In this document: piece by piece, positions 25,571-34,164 of the stretch
How positions within the stretch are numbered: the first letter of the stretch is position 1
Layout: each line of letters begins with the position of its first letter
Source: Mesorhizobium prunaredense
GTDB lineage: Bacteria > Pseudomonadota > Alphaproteobacteria > Rhizobiales > Rhizobiaceae
DNA: 64,000 nt
Direction: 5' to 3'
Assembly (NCBI RefSeq): GCF_900156895.1
Contig: NZ_FTPD01000023.1
Location: 192,892-256,891, forward strand
Notes under the pieces: generated by a model
What the model saw: only the letters and a program-made list of their open reading frames with translations
Told to the model about the DNA's origin: nothing
Databases searched by the model: none
Position numbers and translations under genes: made by a program

Positions 25571-25885
25571 CTATTTCGCGCCGAGCCTGGCCAGCACGGC
25601 CTTGGGAATATTGTATTCCCGGATCACTGCGTCGTGCTTGCGCAAGCCGCACAATTCGCGCTGGATGAAATAGCCGTGGACCGCCTCCGCCGCGTCCTTG
25701 AGCAGCCGAGCACGATGTTCGCCGTCGTCGCCATGTTCACGCAACTTCGCCAGCGTTTCATCCACGCGCCGGCCGGCGCGGCCGAGCGCCGCCGCCTTTT
25801 CGCCGAGGATTTCATGGCCGAGCAGGTCGAGCGCGCTCTCCCGCGCTCCCGACCGTCCGAAATTCGATGGCATTCTCACCGACAT
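25571..25885 (-). CDS. Conserved hypothetical protein, DUF6665-like
   Basis: A 104-aa soluble, helical protein containing LDLLGHEILGEKAAALGRAGRRVDETLAKL and EAVHGYFIQRELCGLRKHDAVIREYNIPKAVLARLG, the conserved ends of a small alphaproteobacterial family that I recall as DUF6665. GGAG precedes ATG 25885. No catalytic motif or membrane segment. It lies 32 bp upstream (in coordinates) of the ABC exporter genes and in the same direction, so it may be the last gene of that transcription unit. Function unknown. Confidence 0.7.
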   Translation of the reverse strand: MSVRMPSNFGRSGARESALDLLGHEILGEKAAALGRAGRRVDETLAKLREHGDDGEHRARLLKDAAEAVHGYFIQRELCGLRKHDAVIREYNIPKAVLARLGAK

Positions 25886-25916
25886 GCTTCACTCCGGTTT
25901 TTGCTGAAATCTGGCC

Positions 25917-27800
25917 CTACTCCGCCGGCCGCGTCTCCTCCAGCACGCTCTCCTCGTTGAACAGGAAGCCGCCGGACTGCCGCTTCCACAGCCGCGCATA
26001 AAGCCCGTCGATAGCGACCAGTTCGTCATGCGTGCCTTGTTCGACGATGCGGCCGCCGTCGAGCACCACCAGGCGATCGAGTGCCGCGATGGTCGACAGC
26101 CGGTGCGCGATGGCGATGACCGTCTTGTTCTCCATCAGCCGCGCCAGATTTTCCTGGATGGCCGCCTCGATGTCGGAATCGAGCGCCGACGTCGCCTCGT
26201 CGAGTATCAGGATCGGCGCGTCCTTGAGGAAGACGCGGGCGATCGCCACGCGCTGGCGCTGGCCGCCAGACAATTTCACGCCGCGCTCGCCGACAAAGGC
26301 CTCATAGCCCTGGCGATCGCGATTGTCGCGCAAGTCGAGGATGAAGTCGTGCGCCTCGGCCTTCTTCGCGGCCGCGATCACCGCGGCGTCGGTTGCTTCC
26401 GGCATGCCGAGCTTGATGTTGTCGCGCAAGGAACGGTGGAAAAGCGCGGTATCCTGGCTGACGACGCCGATGTTGGCACGCAGCGAATTCTGCGTCACCT
26501 TTGAGACGTCCTGGCCGTCGATGGTGATCTTGCCGCCCTCGAGGTCGTAGAGGCGCAGGATCAGATTGGCCAGCGTCGTCTTGCCGGCGCCGGACGGCCC
26601 GACCAGTCCAACCTTCTCGCCCGGCCGCACGACAAGGTCGATGCCATTGAGCACGCCGAACCCCTTGCCGTAGTGGAACTCGACGTTCTTCACTTCGATC
26701 CGGCCGCCGGTCACGACAAGCTCCTTGGCGTCGGGCGCATCGGTCAGGCCGAGCGGCTGCGAGATCAGCGCCTTCGAGTTTTCCAGCACGCCGAGATTCC
26801 GCAGGATGCTGTTGAGCTGCATCATCAGCCGGCCGAGCAACATGTTGAGCCGCAACACCAGGGACAGCGTGAAGGCGACGGCGCCGACTGTGATCGAGCC
26901 TTCGATCCAGAGATAGACGGCAAAACAGGCGATCGCGGTGATCATGATCCCCGACAGCGTCGTCAGCGCCATGCGCACGCCGGTCAGCCTGCGGGTGAAC
27001 GGGCGCAGCGCATCGAGATAGATATCGAAGCCGCTCCTGATGTAACGGTCGTCGCCATCGGCGGAGAACAGCTTCAGCGTCTGCACGTTCGAGTAGGAAT
27101 CGACGAAGCGGCCGGTGATCATCGAACCGGCCTCTGCGGTTTGCTCGGCATGCTTGCGGATCGCCGGCAGATAGCGCCTGGCCAGCCAGCCGAAGGCGGT
27201 GATCCAGATCACCACCAGCACCGCCAGCCGCAAGTCGAGGCCGGCGACCAGCACCAGCGTCGTCACCGTATAGACGACCATGAACCAGACGACCTCGATG
27301 AAGCTTTGCATCAAATCGCCGGTCGCCTGCCCGGCCTGCCAGACTTTTGTTGCGATGCGGCCGGCGAAATCGTTCTGGAAGAAGGCGTAGGACTGGCGCG
27401 AGACATGGCGGTGCGCCTGCCAGCGCACCAGATTGTAGAAGCCAGGGGTGATCGTCTGCTCGTCGACCAGCGCCGCCAGGCCGACGACGATGGTGCGGAC
27501 GACCAGCACCACGGCGGCCATGAAGACAAGTTCGGGACCGGCGGCAGTCCACAGCGCGTCCCAGCTGCGCTCGCCGGGGAGCTGGTCGAGAATGTCGACC
27601 AGCCTGCCGACGAAGTAGAACAGCCCAGCCTCGACCAGCGGCGCAATGCCGCCGATGACAAGCATGGCGAAGAAGGCGACCTTCGCCTGGCCGACATAGT
27701 GCCAGAGGAAACCGCTGACGCTGACCGGTGGCCGAAGGCCCGCGGGCTCCCTGAACGGATAGACCCAGTTCTCGAACCAGCGGTAGACGGCAATCATCAT
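25917..27800 (-). CDS. ABC exporter half-transporter (permease-ATPase fusion), second of pair
   Basis: A 627-aa protein with an N-terminal six-helix ABC transmembrane domain (about 40-330) and a C-terminal nucleotide-binding domain. Walker A is GPSGAGKTT, the Q-loop lies in GVVSQDTALFHRSLRDNI, the signature is LSGGQRQR, Walker B is ILILDEATSALD and the switch His is in AIAHRLSTI. All ATPase residues look canonical. ATG 27800 is preferred because the longer frame overlaps the upstream exporter gene. It starts 25 bp after that gene and has the same architecture, so the two products probably form a heterodimeric lipid, peptide or drug exporter. Confidence 0.9.
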   Translation of the reverse strand: MMIAVYRWFENWVYPFREPAGLRPPVSVSGFLWHYVGQAKVAFFAMLVIGGIAPLVEAGLFYFVGRLVDILDQLPGERSWDALWTAAGPELVFMAAVVLVVRTIVVGLAALVDEQTITPGFYNLVRWQAHRHVSRQSYAFFQNDFAGRIATKVWQAGQATGDLMQSFIEVVWFMVVYTVTTLVLVAGLDLRLAVLVVIWITAFGWLARRYLPAIRKHAEQTAEAGSMITGRFVDSYSNVQTLKLFSADGDDRYIRSGFDIYLDALRPFTRRLTGVRMALTTLSGIMITAIACFAVYLWIEGSITVGAVAFTLSLVLRLNMLLGRLMMQLNSILRNLGVLENSKALISQPLGLTDAPDAKELVVTGGRIEVKNVEFHYGKGFGVLNGIDLVVRPGEKVGLVGPSGAGKTTLANLILRLYDLEGGKITIDGQDVSKVTQNSLRANIGVVSQDTALFHRSLRDNIKLGMPEATDAAVIAAAKKAEAHDFILDLRDNRDRQGYEAFVGERGVKLSGGQRQRVAIARVFLKDAPILILDEATSALDSDIEAAIQENLARLMENKTVIAIAHRLSTIAALDRLVVLDGGRIVEQGTHDELVAIDGLYARLWKRQSGGFLFNEESVLEETRPAE

Positions 27801-27825
27801 TCGGCGGCCATCATTCTGCTGCCCG

Positions 27826-29715
27826 TCATTCTGCTGCTTGACCCTTGACGATGGATTCGTTGGCGGCCGCACCCTCGTCGAGCAGGAAGCCGCCCGACTG
27901 ACGCTGCCAAAGCTGCGCATAAAGCCCGCCGCTGGCGACGAGTTGCTCATGCGAACCCTCCTCGATGACGCGGCCCTTGTCCATGACGACGAGCCGGTCC
28001 ATCGCCGCGATGGTCGAGAGCCGGTGTGCGATGGCGATGACGGTCTTGCCTTGCATGAGTTTGTAAAGGTTCTCCTGGATCGCCGCCTCGGCCTCTGAAT
28101 CCAGCGCAGACGTCGCCTCGTCGAGGATGAGGATCGGTGCGTCCTTCAGCATAACACGGGCAATCGCGATGCGTTGCCGCTGGCCGCCGGACAATTTGAC
28201 GCCGCGATCGCCGACATGCGCATCGAAACCCGTGCGGCCACTGGCGTCCGAAAGCTTTGATATGAAATCGAGCGCCTCGGCGCGGCGTGCTGCCTCGACC
28301 AGCATCTCGTTGCTGGCGTCCGGTCGGCCATAAAGGATGTTCTCGCGCACCGAGCGATGCAGCAGCGAGGTATCCTGCGTGACCATGGCGATCTGGGCGC
28401 GCAGCGAATCCTGCGTCACCGCCGCGATTTCCTGGCCGTCGATCAGGATCTTGCCGCTTTCAAGGTCGTAGAAGCGCAACAGTAGGTTGACCAGCGTCGA
28501 CTTGCCGGCGCCCGAGCGGCCGACGATGCCGACCTTTTCGCCCGGCTTCACCGTCAGCGAGAGGCTTTCGATCATGCCTTTCTGCTTGCCGTAGTGGAAG
28601 CGGATGTCCTCGAAACGGATCTCGCCCTTGGTCACGACAATGTCCTTGGCGCCCGGCCTGTCTTCGACGACGCGCGGCAGCGAGATCGAGCTGATGCCGT
28701 CCTGCACCGTGCCGATATTCTCGAACAGGGTGGACATCTCCCACATGATCCATTGCGACATGCCCCAGAGCCGAAGAACGAGGCCGATGACCAGGGCGAC
28801 GGCGCCGATCGTCACTACCTGGCCGAGCCACAGCCACAGCGAGATCGCAGTGACCGAAAACAACAGCAGTGAGTTCAGGACGTAGAGCAGGCCATAGAGC
28901 TGCGTCACCAGCCGCATCGACTGGTAGACCGTATCGAGAAAGCCGGCCATGCCTTCCCGGGCGAAGGACGCCTCGCGCCGCGCATGCGAGAACAGCTTGA
29001 CCGTCTGGATGTTGGAGTAGCTGTCGACGACGCGGCCGGTCATGGTCGAGCGCGCGTTGGCCTGCTCCTCGCCGACCTTGCCCAATCGCGGGATGAAATA
29101 GCGCAGGAGCAAGACATAGCCGGCAAGCCAGACGGCAAGCGGTGCCGCCAGCCGCCAGTCGGCCGAGCCGACAATCAACAGCATGCCGAGGAAATAGACC
29201 ACGACATAATTGAGCACGTCGATGAGCTTGATGACGCATTCGCGTACGGCGAGCGCCGTCTGCATCAGCTTGGTCGCGATGCGTCCGGCGAACTCGTCCT
29301 GGTAGAAGGCCATCGACTGCTTGAGCAGGTAGCGATGCACCTGCCAGCGGATACGCATCGGATAGTTGCCCATCAGCGTCTGCTGGTTGAGGAGCGCATG
29401 GAACCAGACCGTCGCCGGCAGCGCGAAAACCACGATGAAAGCCATGCCTGCGAGCTTCCAGCCCTCGGTCTGCAGGAATGTCTCGCGATTCTGCACCGAC
29501 AGCCAGTCGACGATCCGGCCCATGAAGCCGAACATCCACACCTCGGCAAGGGCGATAGCCGTCACCAGCATCGCATCGATTGCGATGTAGGGCCAAGCGC
29601 CGCGCGTATAGTGGACGCAGAAGGCGATCAGCGTCTTCGGCGGCTCGACCGGCTCCTCGGCAGGGAACGGATCGAGCCTTGTTTCAAACCAGCGGAACAT
29701 TGTCTTGGTACTCAC
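27826..29715 (-). CDS. ABC exporter half-transporter (permease-ATPase fusion), first of pair
   Basis: A 629-aa protein of the same type as the next gene. The transmembrane domain is about 30-330, then a complete ATPase: Walker A GRSGAGKST, Q-loop in AMVTQDTSLLHRSVREN, signature LSGGQRQR, Walker B ILILDEATSALD and switch AIAHRLSTI. The frame starts at GTG 29715; ATG 29700 (FRWFETRLDPF) is an alternative. The two proteins share the N-terminal WFE pattern, consistent with an old tandem duplication. Substrate unknown. Confidence 0.9.
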   Translation of the reverse strand: MSTKTMFRWFETRLDPFPAEEPVEPPKTLIAFCVHYTRGAWPYIAIDAMLVTAIALAEVWMFGFMGRIVDWLSVQNRETFLQTEGWKLAGMAFIVVFALPATVWFHALLNQQTLMGNYPMRIRWQVHRYLLKQSMAFYQDEFAGRIATKLMQTALAVRECVIKLIDVLNYVVVYFLGMLLIVGSADWRLAAPLAVWLAGYVLLLRYFIPRLGKVGEEQANARSTMTGRVVDSYSNIQTVKLFSHARREASFAREGMAGFLDTVYQSMRLVTQLYGLLYVLNSLLLFSVTAISLWLWLGQVVTIGAVALVIGLVLRLWGMSQWIMWEMSTLFENIGTVQDGISSISLPRVVEDRPGAKDIVVTKGEIRFEDIRFHYGKQKGMIESLSLTVKPGEKVGIVGRSGAGKSTLVNLLLRFYDLESGKILIDGQEIAAVTQDSLRAQIAMVTQDTSLLHRSVRENILYGRPDASNEMLVEAARRAEALDFISKLSDASGRTGFDAHVGDRGVKLSGGQRQRIAIARVMLKDAPILILDEATSALDSEAEAAIQENLYKLMQGKTVIAIAHRLSTIAAMDRLVVMDKGRVIEEGSHEQLVASGGLYAQLWQRQSGGFLLDEGAAANESIVKGQAAE

Positions 29716-30166
29716 ATGCTCGTTTTCGCTCTCGCCGCGCGGGAGCGTGTAGCGTCCTGGGAGCGCATGGCGTCCTGGGTAGCGTCATGGGTCGCGTGGC
29801 AGCAAAGACCGGCGTCCCGGAATCACCCGGGCCGCCGATCCTGCTTCGCCCAATATAGGATGTTGCGGGCTTTTCGCCGACAGGCTCGTTTGACGATCCT
29901 GACAGCGCTGTGTCGACGACCCGGAGTTTCGCGCCGGTTTTTGCGCCAGGGCGGATCAGCCTGATGATCCGGCGCACCAGCGACGGCCGGCTGCGGTCGG
30001 GAACCGCGCGCGAGAAATCGACGTCCGGCAGCATGCCGCGATGCGGGCGCCGGCGGGTTTCGGCGTGAACCGCCGACGAGTAGGTTTCGCCGACCAAAAG
30101 CGCCCAGGTCGCCATCCTGCGCTCGTGCAGGTTTCTTGAACCGGGAATTTTGCAGGGATCGAACAT
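29684..30166 (-). CDS. Hypothetical protein upstream of the ABC exporters
   Basis: A 160-aa frame from ATG 30166, which has GGAGGAC at good spacing. The first half (FDPCKIPGSRNLHERRMATWALLVGETYSSAVHAETRRRPHRG) looks protein-like, whereas the second half is low in complexity and Arg/Pro/Gly-rich, with internal near-repeats in the DNA around 29740-29800. It overlaps the start of the exporter gene by about 32 bp, which would couple translation. I do not recognise a family. The C-terminal part may not be under selection. Confidence 0.45.
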   Translation of the reverse strand: MFDPCKIPGSRNLHERRMATWALLVGETYSSAVHAETRRRPHRGMLPDVDFSRAVPDRSRPSLVRRIIRLIRPGAKTGAKLRVVDTALSGSSNEPVGEKPATSYIGRSRIGGPGDSGTPVFAATRPMTLPRTPCAPRTLHAPARRERKRACEYQDNVPLV

Positions 30167-30365
30167 CGGTCCGTCCTCCATGTGAAAATAGGGAAAAAAA
30201 TCCGGCCTGTTCGCAGGTGAATGGCCGGCGAAAGGCGGGGGTTGAACAGCAGCGTGCTCAGGCGGGGCGTTCAGCCCCTTCGACAGCTTGAAAAACATCG
30301 CAGGATTCCTTCGAAGACCGAAAAAGTGTTTCGGCTAAGAATCGGTGCGATCGAAGTCTAAAAGG

Positions 30366-30443
30366 TCAGGAGAATCGTCGAACCGAAACCGCCGGCAGGC
30401 TGGTAAGCCCACATGAGGGGCGCTGGTTGTGCATGATCATCAT
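30366..30443 (-). CDS. Possible 25-aa leader peptide with strong ribosome-binding site
   Basis: On the minus strand GGAGGGG lies 7 nt before ATG 30443, and the frame MMIMHNQRPSCGLTSLPAV runs 25 codons to TGA 30366-30368. It lies upstream of the hypothetical/ABC exporter unit on the same strand. A strong ribosome-binding site in front of a very short ORF suggests a leader peptide, but there is no codon run typical of amino-acid attenuation and no obvious terminator hairpin. Expression is unproven. Confidence 0.3.
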   Translation of the reverse strand: MMIMHNQRPSCGLTSLPAVSVRRFS

Positions 30444-30583
30444 GAATTACCCCTCCATCGGTTCGGGTTGACAATGCCCGGCGTATAACCGACTTCGCAG
30501 AAAATGACCACCCGCCGGTCCAGAAATTTCCAAAACCGCGAACCTGTTGTGGCCGATCTGCCACTTATTAGAAGGATGCGGAA

Positions 30584-31042
30584 ATGAACAACCGTCTCCG
30601 CATCGCGCTCTACCAGCCGGATATCGCCGGCAACACCGGGACAATCCTGCGCTTCGCGGCTTGCCTCGGTCTCGGCGTCGACATCATCGAACCGGCCGGC
30701 TTCCCGCTCTCCGACCGGGCGCTGAAACGGGCCGGCATGGACTATCTCGAAATGGCGGCGCTGACCCGGCATGTCGACTGGCAAGGCTTCGAGCACTGGC
30801 GCAGAGGCGAAGCGCGGCGGCTGGTGCTGCTGTCGACCAGAGCCGCGACCGCCTATACGGATTTCGCCTTCGCCGATGCCGACATTCTTTTGTTCGGCCG
30901 CGAATCCGCAGGCGTGCCGGATCCTGTCCACGAGGCGGCGGATGCGCGACTGATCATCCCGATGCAGCCGGGCGCGCGCAGCATCAACGTCGCGCTTTCC
31001 GTCGCCATGGTGGCCGGCGAGGCGATTCGGCAGCTCGGATAG
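30584..31042 (+). CDS. trmL: tRNA (cytidine/uridine-34-2'-O)-methyltransferase TrmL
   Basis: A 152-aa SpoU/TrmD (SPOUT) methyltransferase that 2'-O-methylates the wobble base of tRNA-Leu. Family motifs are present: LYQPDIAGNTGTILRFAACLG (motif 1, about 9-29), ILLFGRESAGVPD (motif 2, about 101-113) and LIIPMQPGARSINVALSVAMVAGEA (motif 3, SAM-binding trefoil knot). AGAAGGATGCGG precedes ATG 30584. Size and order match the minimal TrmL type without extra RNA-binding domains. Upstream 30444-30583 has no other recognised gene. Confidence 0.94.
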   Translation: MNNRLRIALYQPDIAGNTGTILRFAACLGLGVDIIEPAGFPLSDRALKRAGMDYLEMAALTRHVDWQGFEHWRRGEARRLVLLSTRAATAYTDFAFADADILLFGRESAGVPDPVHEAADARLIIPMQPGARSINVALSVAMVAGEAIRQLG

Positions 31043-31167
31043 GATTTGCAGAGGCGCAGCGAACATGGCCGCTTTCTGGCCGACGACTGCACCGTCTCTT
31101 GTCATTCTTACCCAGGCGCACATCGCCTTCTCCTGCGGTTTGCATATCAAGGGTTTCTTCGTTACAA

Positions 31168-31185
31168 GCCCAACTTAACTTGAGG
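31168..31185 (+). promoter_or_regulatory. SoxR box upstream of soxR
   Basis: GCCCAACTTAACTTGAGG matches the E. coli soxS-type SoxR box (CCTCAAGTTAACTTGAGG, from memory) at 15 of 18 positions, with the whole right half intact. It lies 18 bp before the soxR start codon, so autoregulation by SoxR is likely. Confidence 0.65.
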
Positions 31186-31202
31186 TCAAGCGGAAAATTC
31201 AA

Positions 31203-31655
31203 ATGGCTGCGGTGACGGAATTGACGGTCGGCCACGTGGCCACGCGCAGCGGGGTCGCAGTGTCGGCGCTGCATTTCTACGAGGCGCGCGGACTGATCCG
31301 CAGCCACCGCACATCAGGCAACCAGCGGCGCTACGGCCGCGACGTGCTGCGGCGGGTGGCGATCATCAAGGTGGCACAGGAGGTCGGCATCTCGCTGGCC
31401 GAGATCGGCGAGGCATTGGCATCCCTGCCCGAAGGCCGCACGCCGACGCGCGAGGACTGGAATGTGCTTTCAACCGCCTGGCGCGACCAACTCGATCGCA
31501 AGATTGCCCAGCTGAAGAAGCTGCGCGACGGGCTGACCGACTGCATCGGCTGCGGCTGCATGTCGATCGACAAATGCCCGCTGCGGAACAAGGGCGACCG
31601 GCTGGCGAAGGAAGGGACTGGGGCTAGAAGACTAGTGGTCCCTTCATCCCGCTGA
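31203..31655 (+). CDS. soxR: Redox-sensitive MerR-family activator SoxR
   Basis: A 150-aa protein. The N-terminal winged helix-turn-helix ([25 protein letters not shown]) is of MerR type, with a dimerisation helix at about 85-112. Cys114, 117, 119 and 125 form the C-x2-C-x-C-x5-C pattern that binds the [2Fe-2S] redox sensor, which separates SoxR from other MerR proteins. It senses redox-cycling compounds or nitric oxide and activates genes with overlong promoter spacers. No soxS lies nearby, as expected outside enterics. Its own box is just upstream, and targets may include exporters elsewhere. Confidence 0.95.
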   Translation: MAAVTELTVGHVATRSGVAVSALHFYEARGLIRSHRTSGNQRRYGRDVLRRVAIIKVAQEVGISLAEIGEALASLPEGRTPTREDWNVLSTAWRDQLDRKIAQLKKLRDGLTDCIGCGCMSIDKCPLRNKGDRLAKEGTGARRLVVPSSR

Positions 31656-31668
31656 CGTCAGCGCTGCC

Positions 31669-31765
31669 CTCAATTCTGCGGCGTTGCTGATTGGCGAAAC
31701 CATTGACGACGGTGTCCTCCCCGTCACTATACGGGGAGAAATGTCCGGCAGGACAATGAGGGGCA
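31669..31765 (+). repeat. Mosaic intergenic repeat, copy 1
   Basis: The copy contains GTTGCTGATTGGCGAAA, then the hairpin CTCCCCGT-cactat-ACGGGGAG, then a second small hairpin around GTCCGGCAGGAC and GAGGGGCAGC. The same order of modules recurs at about 60.05-60.15 kb, with the hairpin and its flank nearly identical. Confidence 0.85.
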
Positions 31766-31813
31766 GCGCCGGCCTTGGCAATTTGCCCTGGGGAAGGTAC
31801 GTCCCGCCAGGTT

Positions 31814-32071
31814 CTAATCCGCCGCCGGCAATCGCCTGATGGTGAATTCGATGACGTCGCCCGGCCGCTCGAACCAGCTTTCGATCTCGGTCCAGTAGGC
31901 CTGCTTGGGAAAGCGCTCGAACCATTCCTTCGCCTTGAGCCGCGCATCGGAGCGCGGCAGGACGAAGGTCTCGCGCAAAAACCCGTCGCGCGGCATGCGT
32001 TCGCGCTCGGCGCGCGAACGGTCGAGCCTCTTCTTCAGGCCATCCAGCGGCGGTCTTGCCGGGGTGCGCAC
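31814..32071 (-). CDS. Conserved hypothetical protein, 85 aa
   Basis: GTG 32071 has GGAG at 7-nt spacing and yields a basic, soluble 85-aa protein (RTPARPPLDGLKKRLDRSRAERERMPRDGF, ARLKAKEWFERFPKQAYWTEIESWFERPGDVIEF). The open frame continues upstream but becomes Arg/Ala/Ser-rich shadow sequence overlapping hemF. It is divergent from hemF with about 107 bp between starts. The Trp/Phe/Glu-rich C-terminus looks like a real small fold; no function is known to me. Confidence 0.62.
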   Translation of the reverse strand: MRTPARPPLDGLKKRLDRSRAERERMPRDGFLRETFVLPRSDARLKAKEWFERFPKQAYWTEIESWFERPGDVIEFTIRRLPAAD

Positions 32072-32178
32072 GAAAGAGCTCCATTCACACTTGACCCTTG
32101 CACCTAAGAGATTAGGGATCGCGGCCGGAAAAGACGAGTCATTTGTCGGGGTACGCGCCCGACAACCGGAGACAGCAT

Positions 32179-33093
32179 TTGCAACGACCCGAAATACCGG
32201 CGGGGCTGCCGGCCGACATCGAGCAGAAGAAGATGAAGGCGCGGCTGTGGTTCGAGACGCTGCGCGAGCGCATCTGCGCCGCCTTCGAGCAGATCGAGCA
32301 GGACCTGCAGGGGCCGCAGGCTTCATGGTCGCCCGGCCGCTTCGAAAAGACGCCGTGGGAGCGCGACGCCGGCAAGGGCGGCGGCGGCACCATGTCGATG
32401 ATGCGCGGCCGCGTCTTCGAGAAGGTCGGCGTCCACACCTCGACGGTCTATGGCGAGTTCTCGCCGGAGTTCAGGAAGCAGATGCCGGGCGCCGAGGAAG
32501 ACCCGCGCTTCTGGGCGAGCGGCATTTCGCTGATCGCCCATCCGTGGAACCCCAACGTGCCGGCGGTGCACATGAACACGCGCATGGTCGTCACCTCGCG
32601 CCAATGGTTCGGCGGCGGCGCCGACCTGACGCCGGTGCTCGACCGTCGCCGCAGCCAGGAGGACCCGGACACGGTCGCCTTCCACCGCGCCATGCAATTT
32701 GCCTGCGAGAAGCACGCTGGCGTCGCCGACCACGCGACATTCAAGGCCTGGTGCGACGAGTATTTCTATCTGCCGCACCGCAACGAACCGCGCGGCACCG
32801 GCGGCATCTTCTTCGACTGGCTTCATTCGGACGAGGACAGAGGCGGCTGGAACGCCGATTTCAACTTCGTCCAGGATGTCGGGCGCACTTTTCTCGTCGT
32901 CTACGGGCATCTGGTGCGGGCCAATTTCAACGACAACTGGACCGACGGCGACCGCGAAGAACAGCTCATTCGCCGCGGCCGCTATGTCGAATTCAACTTG
33001 CTTCACGATCGCGGCACCATCTTCGGGCTGAAGACCGGCGGCAACGTTGCCGCGATCCTGTCCAGCCTGCCGCCAGAGGTGAAATGGCCGTAA
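32179..33093 (+). CDS. hemF: Oxygen-dependent coproporphyrinogen III oxidase
   Basis: A 304-aa enzyme that decarboxylates coproporphyrinogen III to protoporphyrinogen IX using O2. Family blocks include [50 protein letters not shown] (conserved His and Arg of the active site), [21 protein letters not shown], and [25 protein letters not shown] near the end. I prefer TTG 32179, with GGAGA six bases upstream, over the longer TTG 32143 because it gives the usual [14 protein letters not shown]-terminus. Haem biosynthesis under aerobic conditions; a hemN elsewhere would serve low oxygen. Confidence 0.95.
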   Translation: MQRPEIPAGLPADIEQKKMKARLWFETLRERICAAFEQIEQDLQGPQASWSPGRFEKTPWERDAGKGGGGTMSMMRGRVFEKVGVHTSTVYGEFSPEFRKQMPGAEEDPRFWASGISLIAHPWNPNVPAVHMNTRMVVTSRQWFGGGADLTPVLDRRRSQEDPDTVAFHRAMQFACEKHAGVADHATFKAWCDEYFYLPHRNEPRGTGGIFFDWLHSDEDRGGWNADFNFVQDVGRTFLVVYGHLVRANFNDNWTDGDREEQLIRRGRYVEFNLLHDRGTIFGLKTGGNVAAILSSLPPEVKWP

Positions 33094-33339
33094 AATCTCG
33101 GTGAGTTGGATGTGAGTCGCAATCAGGTCCAAATCGCAGGATTCTGGCGGCGAATGTGGCGCGCATAATTTCTTTTTCGTCTAATATCCATTTGAAAAAG
33201 CAGGACTATTTTTCGTTACGGGCCGGGAAACGCCGGCGGTTCTTGCCTCCCTGGAACCGCGACCCGACGCGACCGGACGGCCCATGATTGAGTGGGGCAC
33301 CTTCCAAAAATGGTGCCTTCATTTCCAGGAGAGCATGCC

Positions 33340-33600
33340 ATGCGCAAGCTTATAATGTCGGTTGCGGCTGCTGCCGTCCTTGCCTCTGGTGGCGCTGCCT
33401 TCGCAGCGGTCAAGCACACCACGGGCACGGTCAAGACCTATGATGGAACGGCGATGAGCCTTGTTCTGGATAACGGATCTACCTTTACGCTGCCCAAGGC
33501 CTTCAAGAATCCTGGCCTGAAGGCCGGCGAAAAGGTCCGCGTTTCGTGGGACATGAGCGGCAAGCACAAAATTGCCGAGGCAGTCAGGATCGTGAAGTGA
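33340..33600 (+). CDS. DUF1344 family periplasmic protein
   Basis: An 86-aa protein with an N-terminal signal peptide (RKLIMSVAAAAVLASGGAAFA) and a short beta-rich mature domain (TTGTVKTYDGTAMSLVLDNGSTFTLP, GEKVRVSWDMSGKHKIAEAVRIV). It matches DUF1344, common in Rhizobiales and of unknown function. AGGAGA precedes ATG 33340; the longer frame from 33292 would spoil the signal peptide. It is followed by an intrinsic terminator, so it is a monocistronic gene. Confidence 0.82.
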   Translation: MRKLIMSVAAAAVLASGGAAFAAVKHTTGTVKTYDGTAMSLVLDNGSTFTLPKAFKNPGLKAGEKVRVSWDMSGKHKIAEAVRIVK

Positions 33601-33653
33601 TGGCCTGCCCGCTGGAGCAAGACGAGGTCTTGCCTCCGGGGTAGCGTCAAGAG

Positions 33654-33680
33654 GGCGGAGCAGCGATGCTCCGCCTTTTT
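33654..33680 (+). terminator. Rho-independent terminator after DUF1344 gene
   Basis: GGCGGAGCA-gcga-TGCTCCGCC is followed immediately by TTTTT; a 9-bp GC-rich stem with a tetraloop. Confidence 0.88.
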
Positions 33681-33847
33681 CGGTCTCTGCAGCAACCAAA
33701 ACCATCCGATCGTGTTATGCTGGTTCGGCCAGCGCATGACCCGTATACCGAACCGGTTTCCGACAGAGATCATGCGTCGATCAAAGGTGCTGGAGCTTCC
33801 GTGTCAGAGCAGATGCGGCGCTTCGAGGAGGAAAAGGGAGAAATCCG

Positions 33848-34033
33848 ATGAAGGAATTCCACTGCGGCTCGCTCGTTCCGGGTTGTGACTGGCATACGCG
33901 CGCCGACGAGGAAGCCGAGATCATGCGTCGTGCGGTCGAGCACATGCGTGAGACGCATGGCGAGACGATCATTCGCGAGACGATGATCGAAGCGATCCGT
34001 TCGCGCATCGAAAAGGCTCGCGACGCGGCCTGA
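33848..34033 (+). CDS. DUF1059 family protein
   Basis: A 61-aa protein (KEFHCGSLVPGCDWHTRADEEAEIMRRAVEHMRETHGE) of the DUF1059 family. His and Cys near the start (FHC, GCDWH) could bind a metal; the remainder is one amphipathic helix. AGGAGGAAAAGGGAG is upstream. It is probably expressed singly, and is followed after 5 bp by a hairpin repeat that could also act as a terminator. Function unknown. Confidence 0.85.
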   Translation: MKEFHCGSLVPGCDWHTRADEEAEIMRRAVEHMRETHGETIIRETMIEAIRSRIEKARDAA

Positions 34034-34038
34034 TTGCC

Positions 34039-34163
34039 TAAAGCGCGTCGCGTTTGAAGGGATTCATGCGACGCGCTTTAAGTTCCGTTTTGTGCATGTC
34101 GTTATCGCAAAACCGCTGCGCATCCTCGGTTCAAGCCCGAGGCCGTGCTTTTGCGCGACATGC
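34039..34163 (+). repeat. Composite two-hairpin repeat, copy 1
   Basis: Hairpin one pairs TAAAGCGCGTCGC (34039-34051) with its complement at 34068-34080. Hairpin two is bounded by GCATGTCG (34094) and CGACATGC (to 34163) and contains ATCGCAAAACCGCTGCGCA. Between CGCTGCGCA and CTTTTGCGCG is an extra segment of about 25 bp carrying its own small palindrome (CCTCGG...CCGAGG). The element abuts the cca stop codon and occurs inverted at 56031-56111 without the extra segment. Confidence 0.88.
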
Positions 34164-34164
34164 A

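Noticed and set aside
25412-25960. 182-codon plus-strand frame
   Set aside because: Mostly opposite the DUF6665-like gene; its N-terminal part has no ribosome-binding site or family.
26673-29964. Several long plus-strand frames opposite the ABC exporter genes
   Set aside because: His/Asp/Gln-rich mirror of the transporter frames, no ribosome-binding sites or domains.
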